Assembly (NCBI GenBank): GCA_964486215.1
Contig: CAZALI010000009.1
Span: forward strand, 1 to 47,677
Direction: 5' to 3'
From: RUG343 sp964486215
Lineage (GTDB): Bacteria; Bacillota_I; Bacilli_A; RF39; UBA660
DNA: 47,677 bases
Position numbers and translations under genes: made by a program. Shown here piece by piece: positions 41,527 through 47,677 of this stretch (position 1 is its first letter; each line of letters begins with the position of its first letter). The notes under the pieces were generated by a model. That model was not told where the DNA came from. It made no database searches and saw only the letters and a program-made list of their open reading frames with translations.

Positions 41527-41910
41527 TTAACCACGTGGACGTTTTGGTGGACGACATCCATTATGTGGTATAGGTGTAACATCTGAAATTGCTGTGATTT
41601 CAAGTCCTGCTGTTTGAAGTGATCTAATTGCCGTCTCACGTCCTGGACCTAATCCTTTAACGCGAACTTCTACTTTACGCATTCCCATGTCATAAGCAGC
41701 TTTTCCTGCAGCTTCTGCAGCAGAACCAGCAGCAAATGGAGTTGATTTCTTACTTCCTTTATAACCGATAGCTCCAGCTGATGACCAACTAACAACGTTA
41801 CCATCTGGATCAGTTATAGTAGTAATTGTATTATTAAATGTTGAATGAATTGTAGCAATTCCTTCAGGAACATTCTTTTTTACTTTCTTCTTTCTGGTTT
41901 TATAAGCCAT
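41527..41910 (-). CDS. rpsK: 30S ribosomal protein S11
   Basis: A 127-residue protein with the S11 signature: ATIHSTFNNTITTITDPDGNVVSWSSAG and the end ISDVTPIPHNGCRPPKRPRG. It lines the mRNA exit cleft of the 30S platform. ATG follows AGGAGG; standard length and order between rpsM and rpoA. Confidence 0.98.
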   Translation of the reverse strand: MAYKTRKKKVKKNVPEGIATIHSTFNNTITTITDPDGNVVSWSSAGAIGYKGSKKSTPFAAGSAAEAAGKAAYDMGMRKVEVRVKGLGPGRETAIRSLQTAGLEITAISDVTPIPHNGCRPPKRPRG

Positions 41911-41938
41911 AAGTTTAACCTCCTTTAAATTTTAGTTA

Positions 41939-42307
41939 TTATGCTTTCTTCTTGTTAGCGATTGTTTTACCTTTACCTTTACGAGTACGTGCATTAGTAA
42001 TTGTTCTTTGTCCACGAACTGGTAGGCCTTTTTTATGACGACTTCCTTGATATGAATTTATTTCCATTTTAGTCTTAATATTCATACTTACTTCACGACG
42101 AAGATCACCTTCAGTTAGATGATTGTTAATTTCATCACGAATTTTTACTAGATCGTCACTTGATAAATCTTTAGTCTTAATAGTTGGATCTATCTTAACA
42201 GTTTTTAATATACTTAATGCAAGATTTCTTCCAATTCCATAGATATAAGTTAATGAAATACAAATTTGTTTATCATTAGGTATATCTACCCCTTTAATCC
42301 GTGCCCT
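41939..42307 (-). CDS. rpsM: 30S ribosomal protein S13, start codon reads AGG
   Basis: The frame encodes a full S13 of 122 residues: ARIKGVDIPNDKQICISLTYIYGIG near the start, helix-two-turn motif, and the C-terminal RTITNARTRKGKGKTIANKKKA that touches the P-site tRNA. Where ATG is expected (42307-42305) the minus strand reads AGG, followed in frame by GCA CGG ATT (A-R-I). The codon before is TAG, so no upstream start exists, and no ATG, GTG or TTG occurs until about residue 75. AGGAGG lies 7 bases before the AGG codon, the normal place. An assembly error of one base is the simplest cause; a true non-canonical start would be remarkable. Confidence 0.9.
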   Translation of the reverse strand, partial: RARIKGVDIPNDKQICISLTYIYGIGRNLALSILKTVKIDPTIKTKDLSSDDLVKIRDEINNHLTEGDLRREVSMNIKTKMEINSYQGSRHKKGLPVRGQRTITNARTRKGKGKTIANKKKA

Positions 42308-42334
42308 CTAATTACCTCCTATAATTATCCTTGA

Positions 42335-42448
42335 TTATCCTTGTACTTGTTTGTGTTTTGGATTTTCACAAATTACTCTTATTTTGCCTTTTCTTTTTAT
42401 TACTTTGCATTTATCACATATTGGTTTTACTGATGCTTTTACTTTCAT
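42335..42448 (-). CDS. rpmJ: 50S ribosomal protein L36
   Basis: A 37-residue protein starting MKVKASVKPICDKCKVIK. Cys11, Cys14, Cys27 and His32 form the zinc site, so this is the zinc-binding (C+) form. ATG 42448 follows AGGAGG; the stop is TAA at 42335. It stands between infA and rpsM, as in nearly all bacteria. Confidence 0.97.
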   Translation of the reverse strand: MKVKASVKPICDKCKVIKRKGKIRVICENPKHKQVQG

Positions 42449-42463
42449 TCTTTTTACCTCCTA

Positions 42464-42679
42464 TTATTTACGATAGGTTATTCGCCCACGTGTTAAATCG
42501 TATGGCGAAAGTTCTAACATTACGGTATCTCCTGCTAGAATGCGAATATAGTTCATTCGTATTTTACCAGAAACGTGAGCTTCCACAATGTGACCATTTT
42601 CCAATTCTACTTTGAATTTTCCACCTGGTATTATTTCTAGAACTTTTCCTTCTACTTCAATCGTATCTTCTTTAGCCAT
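42464..42679 (-). CDS. infA: Translation initiation factor IF-1
   Basis: A 71-residue OB-fold protein: MAKEDTIEVEGKVLEIIPGGKFKVELENGH, then HVSGKIRMNYIRILAGDTVMLELSPYDLTRGRI. IF-1 occupies the A site of the 30S subunit during initiation. Standard length. Its start overlaps the map stop by 8 bases, so translation is coupled. Confidence 0.98.
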   Translation of the reverse strand: MAKEDTIEVEGKVLEIIPGGKFKVELENGHIVEAHVSGKIRMNYIRILAGDTVMLELSPYDLTRGRITYRK

Positions 42680-43430
42680 TTTTTATCTCCCCAGTCAATA
42701 TTTCATATCCGTCTTTAGTTACAACGACGGTATGTTCAAAGTGAGCTGATGGTTTTCCATCATCTGTTTCAACAGTCCAATCATTATCATGTAAGAATAT
42801 TCTTGGACTTCCTAGAGTTAGCATTGGTTCTACAGCTATAACCATTCCTTCTTTTAGAATTGGTCCAACTCCTGCAGGACCAAAGTTTGGTACTTCTGGA
42901 TCTTCATGTACATCTGTACCTACACCGTGTCCACATAGTTCTCTTACAACACCTAATTTGTGTTTATGAGCATATGTTTCAACAGCATGTGATATATCAC
43001 CAATTCTAGCTCCTGGTTTTATTTGTTCTAGGCCAGCAAATAGAGATTTTTCAGTATGTTCCATTAAATACTTTTTATCATCATCTATTTCACCTACAGC
43101 ATAAGACCATGCTGAATCTCCATGATATCCTTTCCAGCAAGCTCCAATATCTAGAGTAACGATATCTCCATTCTTTAATTTTCTCTTACTTGGGAATCCA
43201 TGTACTACTTCAGCATTAACACTAATACATAAAGCGAATGGGAATCCTTCATAACCTTTAAATGATGGAGTACATCCTTGTTTGCGAATGAATTCCTCAC
43301 CAAGTCTATTCAACTCTTCAGTGGTGATTCCTTCTTTAATAAATGGCTTTAGATATTGATGTGTCTTATAAACAACATTTCCAGCTATTCTTAGTAGTTC
43401 AATTTCTCTTTCACTCTTAATAGTAATCAA
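42672..43430 (-). CDS. map: Type I methionine aminopeptidase, TTG start
   Basis: A 252-residue enzyme that removes the N-terminal Met. Metal ligands are visible in DIGACWKGYHGDSAWSY (two Asp), GHGVGTDVHE (His), EPMLT (Glu) and FEHTV (Glu). The start is TTG 43430: the previous in-frame codon is TGA and AGGAGG lies 8 bases upstream. In another frame the same site serves ATG-ATT-GAT-TGA, whose stop abuts the TTG, so a three-codon upstream frame may set expression. Confidence 0.97.
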   Translation of the reverse strand: MITIKSEREIELLRIAGNVVYKTHQYLKPFIKEGITTEELNRLGEEFIRKQGCTPSFKGYEGFPFALCISVNAEVVHGFPSKRKLKNGDIVTLDIGACWKGYHGDSAWSYAVGEIDDDKKYLMEHTEKSLFAGLEQIKPGARIGDISHAVETYAHKHKLGVVRELCGHGVGTDVHEDPEVPNFGPAGVGPILKEGMVIAVEPMLTLGSPRIFLHDNDWTVETDDGKPSAHFEHTVVVTKDGYEILTGEIKNG

Positions 43431-43442
43431 TCAATCATCCTC

Positions 43443-44099
43443 CTATTTTTTACTAATAATGTCATCTATTTCCTTTGCAACATCTTCGACAGAAGCATCG
43501 CCATTTACTGTATGCAATACTTTCTTCTTTTTATAATAATCTATGATTGCATAAGTCTTATCTAAATACATCTCATATCTTTGATTAAATGAGTCGATGT
43601 TATCATCATCTCTTTGATATAACTTTCCGCCACATTTATCACATACTGAGACTACTTTTGGAGAAGATTCTGGGAAGTTTATGTTATATACTGCCTTACA
43701 GTCTTCACATACTCTTCTTCCTGTTATTCTCTTTTCAAGTATATCTCTTGGGATGTCTATTAAGATAACTGTACCTACACCATAGCCTAATCTCTCTAGA
43801 ATCTTATCGTATTCTTCTGCTTGCTCTAAGTTTCTAGGGAAACCATCTAAGATGTAACCATTTTTACAATCATCTTTTTTTAATCTGTCTTCTATTAATT
43901 GATAAGTTATTTCGTCTTTTACTAAGTTGCCACTTTTTAATGTCTCTTTGACATAATTACCTATCTCACTATCTTCTTTAGAAATATCTCTTAAGATATC
44001 TCCTGTTGAAATGTGAGGTAAGTTATACTTTTCGGCAATTATTGTTGCCTGAGTTCCTTTACCAGCAGCTGGTGGAGCTACGAATATAATATTCTTCAT
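43443..44099 (-). CDS. adk: Adenylate kinase, zinc-type lid
   Basis: A 218-residue enzyme (ATP + AMP = 2 ADP). P-loop APPAAGKGTQA at 8-18, AMP site with STGDILRD and DGFPRN, and a lid domain whose four cysteines (RRVCEDCKAV ... SVCDKCGG) bind zinc, as in Gram-positive enzymes. It starts one base after the secY stop. Standard spc-operon place. Confidence 0.98.
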   Translation of the reverse strand: MKNIIFVAPPAAGKGTQATIIAEKYNLPHISTGDILRDISKEDSEIGNYVKETLKSGNLVKDEITYQLIEDRLKKDDCKNGYILDGFPRNLEQAEEYDKILERLGYGVGTVILIDIPRDILEKRITGRRVCEDCKAVYNINFPESSPKVVSVCDKCGGKLYQRDDDNIDSFNQRYEMYLDKTYAIIDYYKKKKVLHTVNGDASVEDVAKEIDDIISKK

Positions 44100-44100
44100 A

Positions 44101-45372
44101 TTATCTCCTACTATATCCTTTCTTATAACTTCTAGTTAATAAGCTTCCTTCTAATTGTTTATATACTTCTAGTGCAACACCTACTACGATCAATAATCCT
44201 GTACCACCAATGGTAACTGATGTTGGTAGTGATGTGAAACTTGAAAATATAATTGGAAGTCCAGCAACTATACCTAGAAATAATGCACCTAAAACAGATA
44301 ATCTATTTAATACTCTTGTTAAATATGTCTTAGTTTCTTCACCTGGCTTTATACCTGGAATATAACCACCATTTTCTTGTAAATTCTTAGAGAATTCATC
44401 TGGTTTGATGGCTATAAAAGTATAGAAGTAAGTGAATAAGAAAATTAATACTATATAAATTACAAATCCTACAGGTGTAGTATAACTTAAATATCTTTGT
44501 ACAAAGGCATTAATACCACTACTGTTTGCTACTGCTGCAATAATTGATGGTATTGTTATTAAGCTTGATGCAAAGATTACTGGCATAACTCCAGCTGAAT
44601 TAATCTTTATTGGCATAAAGCTTTGTGTTTTACCATATGCAGTAGTTGATTGGTTAGCATATTGGATAGGTATTCTTCTTTCAGATTCTTGAATGAATAC
44701 TACTCCTACTACAATAGCTATATAGATAAGAATAAATAATGCAAACTTAATTATTCCTAAAGTGATAGCTTGAGTAGATCCTTCAAATACTATTAAAGCA
44801 TTAAAAGCATCCATAAACATTTGAGGAAGTCTAGCAACGATACCAGCCATAATAATTAAACTAATACCATTTCCTATTCCTTTTTGTGTTATTTGATCTC
44901 CTAACCAAAGTAGGAATGCAGTACCTGCTGTTAATACTGTAGCAATATATAGGTATTCAGTTGGATTACCACTCTTACCAATAAATGCTACGGCAAAGGC
45001 ATAACCTTCTATAAATGAGAATCCAATACCCATATAACGTGATATTTGATTTAGCTTTTGTCTTCCTGTAGCACCTTGCTTATTTAATTCAGCAAAGTAT
45101 GGAATAATATCCATTTCTAGTAATTGTAATATTATTTGAGCAGTGATATATGGCATTACACCTAGAGCAAATATTGAGAAATTCTTTAATGCTCCACCAC
45201 CCATAGTATTAACTAACTCTAAAAAGTCTAGTTTTCCGGATATATCTCCAGTTCCTGGGACTTTTATTGATACTCCAAGGATAAAGATAGTTAAAGCAGC
45301 AAGAGTAAAATATATTCTCTTTCTTAAATCTTTATTCTCTTTGTTCAATAATTGCTTCATTATACTGAACAT
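44101..45372 (-). CDS. secY: Protein translocase subunit SecY
   Basis: A 423-residue membrane protein with ten helices. The plug/TM2 region GGALKNFSIFALGVMPYITAQIILQLL and the cytosolic RRIPIQYA loop are characteristic. It forms the SecYEG channel for exported proteins. It lies two bases downstream of rplO. Length is normal for Firmicutes. Confidence 0.98.
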   Translation of the reverse strand: MFSIMKQLLNKENKDLRKRIYFTLAALTIFILGVSIKVPGTGDISGKLDFLELVNTMGGGALKNFSIFALGVMPYITAQIILQLLEMDIIPYFAELNKQGATGRQKLNQISRYMGIGFSFIEGYAFAVAFIGKSGNPTEYLYIATVLTAGTAFLLWLGDQITQKGIGNGISLIIMAGIVARLPQMFMDAFNALIVFEGSTQAITLGIIKFALFILIYIAIVVGVVFIQESERRIPIQYANQSTTAYGKTQSFMPIKINSAGVMPVIFASSLITIPSIIAAVANSSGINAFVQRYLSYTTPVGFVIYIVLIFLFTYFYTFIAIKPDEFSKNLQENGGYIPGIKPGEETKTYLTRVLNRLSVLGALFLGIVAGLPIIFSSFTSLPTSVTIGGTGLLIVVGVALEVYKQLEGSLLTRSYKKGYSRR

Positions 45373-45374
45373 TA

Positions 45375-45818
45375 TTAGATCACCTCGGCTTTACTTCCTG
45401 ACTCCTTAATTTTATCTAAAGCACTATTTGAAAACTTATTTGCTTGAATAGTTAACTTTTTAGTTAAAGAACCATTGCCAAGTATTTTAACTCCGTCCAT
45501 TTCTTTCCTAATTATTCTCTTTTCCTTTAATAATGCTGGTGTTACTGTTGTACCATTATCAAATACATTTAATGATTCTACATTTACTGTAGCAAATCTT
45601 GTTTTGAACTTAGCATTACTAAATCCTCTCTTAGGGATTCTTCTATATAATGGTGATTGTCCACCTTCAAATACTGGGTTAAAACTTACACCACTACGAG
45701 ATTTTTGTCCTTTTTGTCCGCGACCACTTGTTTTACCAAGACCACTACCTGATCCACGTCCAACTCTCTTCTTAGATTGAGTAGCTCCGATATTTCTTTC
45801 TAATTCATGTAATTTCAT
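45375..45818 (-). CDS. rplO: 50S ribosomal protein L15
   Basis: A 147-residue protein: KRVGRGSGSGLGKTSGRGQKGQKSRSG in the N-terminal arm and FEGGQSPLYRRIPKRGFSN near 50. The start codon overlaps the rpsE stop (TAATG), leaving no room for rpmD (L30), which normally lies between them. Confidence 0.98.
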   Translation of the reverse strand: MKLHELERNIGATQSKKRVGRGSGSGLGKTSGRGQKGQKSRSGVSFNPVFEGGQSPLYRRIPKRGFSNAKFKTRFATVNVESLNVFDNGTTVTPALLKEKRIIRKEMDGVKILGNGSLTKKLTIQANKFSNSALDKIKESGSKAEVI

Positions 45819-46327
45819 TATCCTAATATCTCCTCTACTGATTTTCCTCTCAATGCTGCAACTTCTTCTGGAGTCTTAATTGACTTTAATCCATTTAAAG
45901 CAGCTTGAGCCATGTTTATTTTTGTTCTTGCTCCTAGTGATTTAGAGACAACGTCACGAATTCCTGCTAATTCAAGTACGGCACGAACAGAACCTCCAGC
46001 AATTACTCCAGTACCTGCAGATGCTGGCTTGATAATTACTCTAGCAGCTCCACTAGTACCAATTGCTTCATGAGCAACTGTTCTTCCATCAATTAGAGGT
46101 ATTGTGATTAATTTCTTGTTAGCGTTCTTAATAGCTTTTTTGATTGCATCAGGTACTTCACTGGCTTTTCCAATACCTAAACCAACTTTACCTTTACGAT
46201 CGCCAACAACAACGATAGCTTCGAATCTTCTTTGACGTCCACCTTTGTTAACTTTAACAACGCTTTTAACGTCAATTACTAGTTCTTCAAGAAGCTTTTC
46301 TTTTGGTTTACGAGCTCTTCTTTCCAT
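45818..46327 (-). CDS. rpsE: 30S ribosomal protein S5
   Basis: A 169-residue protein with the S5 dsRBD-like N-domain (VVKVNKGGRQRRFEAIVVVGDRKGKVG) and the C-domain GTGVIAGGSVRAVLELAGI. It influences decoding accuracy and mRNA entry. Residues around VNKGG are where spectinomycin-resistance changes occur in other species; the wild-type pattern is present. Normal length. Confidence 0.98.
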   Translation of the reverse strand: MERRARKPKEKLLEELVIDVKSVVKVNKGGRQRRFEAIVVVGDRKGKVGLGIGKASEVPDAIKKAIKNANKKLITIPLIDGRTVAHEAIGTSGAARVIIKPASAGTGVIAGGSVRAVLELAGIRDVVSKSLGARTKINMAQAALNGLKSIKTPEEVAALRGKSVEEILG

Positions 46328-46339
46328 AATAACCTCCTA

Positions 46340-46702
46340 TTAGAATTCTAATCCATTTTCACGTGCTGCTTCTGCTAAAGCTTCTACACGTCCATGATAA
46401 AGGTATCCTCCTCTATCAAATACAACTTTTTTAATTTTAGCTTTTCCGGCTTTTTCAGCAATTAATTTACCTACAGCTTTTGCTGCTTCAACATTTCCAC
46501 CATTCTTAAGTTTTAAGCTCTTATCTAGTGAAGAAGCAGATACAAGTGTAATTCCTTTTTCATCATCAATGATTTGGGCATAAATTGCTTTATTAGAACG
46601 GAATACATCTAGTCTTGGTATTTCTTTTGTACCAGTAATTGTTTTACGTATTCTTTCATGACGTGCTATACGCATACTATTACGTGATTCTTTCTTTATC
46701 AT
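46340..46702 (-). CDS. rplR: 50S ribosomal protein L18
   Basis: A 120-residue protein: RHERIRKTITGTKEIPRLDVFRSNKAIYAQIIDDE, and the end VVFDRGGYLYHGRVEALAEAARENGLEF, both typical of L18, which anchors 5S rRNA. ATG follows AAGGAG. Normal length and place. Confidence 0.98.
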   Translation of the reverse strand: MIKKESRNSMRIARHERIRKTITGTKEIPRLDVFRSNKAIYAQIIDDEKGITLVSASSLDKSLKLKNGGNVEAAKAVGKLIAEKAGKAKIKKVVFDRGGYLYHGRVEALAEAARENGLEF

Positions 46703-46724
46703 ATAAATTTCTCCTTCCTAAATA

Positions 46725-47255
46725 TTATGCAGCTTTCTTTCCTTCCTTACGGCGAATATGTTCATCTGTGTACTTAATACCTTTACCTTTATATGGTTCA
46801 GGTTTTCTTACTTTACGTACTTTTGCTGCGAATTCACCAATTTTTTCTTTATCAATACTCTTTAATGTTATTTCTGTATTTTCTTTGGCTTCTACAGTGA
46901 TGCCTTCTGGTATATCTAATTCAACTGGATGTGAATAACCTGCATTAATAACTAATTTGTTACCACGAACATTGAAACGATATCCAACACCTACTATTTC
47001 TAGACCTTTTTCATAACCTTTAGTTACTCCAACTACCATGTTATTGATTAAGGCATTCATAGTACCATGTATAGCACCAAGTGTAGGATCGTCAACGGCT
47101 AATTTAATTTCATTATCTTTTATGTCTACTTTAACATCTTTTGATATTTCTCTAGATAATGTTCCTTTTGGGCCTTTTACAGTTATAACGTTATCATTAT
47201 TTTCTACTGTAACTCCTTCTGGAATCTTAATTAAACGACTTCCAATACGACTCAT
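46725..47255 (-). CDS. rplF: 50S ribosomal protein L6
   Basis: A 176-residue two-domain protein: MSRIGSRLIKIPEGVTV at the start and the C-terminal KVRKVRKPEPYKGKGIKY signature near 150. L6 lies near the sarcin-ricin loop. Normal length. ATG follows AGGAGG. Confidence 0.98.
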   Translation of the reverse strand: MSRIGSRLIKIPEGVTVENNDNVITVKGPKGTLSREISKDVKVDIKDNEIKLAVDDPTLGAIHGTMNALINNMVVGVTKGYEKGLEIVGVGYRFNVRGNKLVINAGYSHPVELDIPEGITVEAKENTEITLKSIDKEKIGEFAAKVRKVRKPEPYKGKGIKYTDEHIRRKEGKKAA

Positions 47256-47277
47256 AGTGACACCTCCTTATATTTTA

Positions 47278-47677
47278 TTACCAAATATAAGCTAGAACTT
47301 CTCCACCTATATTTTCCTTACGAGCTTGTTTATCTGTCATAATTCCTTTTGATGTAGAAATAATAGCTATTCCTAGACCATTTAAAACTTTAGGTATTTC
47401 GTCACTGTTTGCATAAACGCGAAGTCCAGGTTTTGAAATTCTCTTTAGTCCAGTTATAACTCTTTCTTTTTTATCTGTGTATTTTAAAGTTAAGATAATC
47501 ATTCCTTGTTTATTATCTTTTTCTACTTTATAGTCTACAATAAATCCTTCTTCTTTTAGTATTCTTGCGATTTCTTTCTTGATGTTTGATGAAGGGACTT
47601 TTACTGTTTCATAACGCATAACATTAGCATTACGAATACGAGTTAACATATCAGCAATTGTATCTGTTACTACTGCC
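47278..47677 (-). CDS. rpsH: 30S ribosomal protein S8, start beyond window edge
   Basis: The frame continues upstream of the first internal ATG (47649) as AVVTDTIADMLTRIRNAN, the usual S8 N-terminus, so the true start codon straddles the right edge: its last base is 47677. The rest includes LKRISKPGLRVYA and the C-terminal GIAIISTSKGIMTDKQARKENIGGEVLAYIW, which binds 16S rRNA helix 21. About 132 residues are visible, lacking only the initiator Met. Confidence 0.97.
   Translation of the reverse strand, partial: AVVTDTIADMLTRIRNANVMRYETVKVPSSNIKKEIARILKEEGFIVDYKVEKDNKQGMIILTLKYTDKKERVITGLKRISKPGLRVYANSDEIPKVLNGLGIAIISTSKGIMTDKQARKENIGGEVLAYIW

Noticed and set aside
41491..41557. Longer rpoA frame beginning at 41557
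   Set aside because: It would overlap rpsK and has no ribosome site; ATG 41491 has GGGAGG and gives the usual MLQFEKP start.

Overview
The window looks like a metagenome-assembled contig from a low-GC, Gram-positive-type gut bacterium of the Bacilli/Mycoplasmatota neighbourhood (RF39-like or a relative). This is inferred from the very AT-rich sequence, standard genetic code (TGA is used as stop, for example at 11972-11974 and 24584-24586), DUF285/BspA-type surface repeats, a YukD/EssC type VII secretion locus, and an spc/alpha ribosomal cluster that lacks rpmD (L30). A run of 100 N at 22385-22484 is a scaffold gap.

Layout. (1) 1-7950: an accessory island read on the minus strand and bounded by two ~200-bp inverted repeats (195-393 and 7748-7947). 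It holds a PemK/MazF-fold toxin preceded by a promoter, repeated non-coding units and a hairpin (type III toxin-antitoxin layout), a 906-residue SF1 helicase with a ~500-residue orphan N-terminus, a small protein, and a BcgI-like restriction-modification pair headed by a Phd/YefM-like protein with its own palindromic operator. A probable tRNA 5' half lies at the left edge. (2) 8.0-18.6 kb: a Fic C-terminal remnant, hypothetical genes (one with an ADP-ribosyltransferase-like motif), an ASCH protein, a lytic transglycosylase, a radical-SAM enzyme, a membrane thioredoxin, an HtrA protease overlapping an Abi_2 gene, a paralogous pair and a LysR regulator. (3) 18.6-30.3 kb: a giant modular BspA-like surface protein with an LPXTG-like (VPTG) tail, next to a minimal type VII secretion locus (essC, yukD/esaB, two small helical proteins) and a lipoprotein. 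(4) 30.3-32.9 kb: a YtrA-like GntR regulator with an ABC-2 transporter, and a HAD phosphatase. (5) 32.9-34.4 kb: a type I toxin-like RNA locus and a probable relic of an integrated element in the 3' end of rpsI. (6) 34.4-47.7 kb: rplM-rpsI, truA, two degenerate ABC ATPases where ecfA1/ecfA2 normally sit, an SDR, then rplQ, rpoA, rpsK, rpsM, rpmJ, infA, map, adk, secY, rplO, rpsE, rplR, rplF and rpsH, running off the right edge.

How it works together. The right third is core translation, secretion and RNA-modification machinery in the canonical Firmicutes order. The oddities there are an rpsM reading frame whose start codon reads AGG, loss of rpmD, and decay of the ECF ATPase pair with loss of ecfT. 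The left part is a defence island in which each module carries its own regulation (RNA antitoxin candidate; Phd-like autoregulator). The middle encodes cell-surface and envelope functions. Several promoters are unusually compact: a TATAAT box lies about 8-10 bases before the ribosome-binding site, sometimes directly after a terminator hairpin.

All function calls come from reading motifs and gene order; no database search was run.
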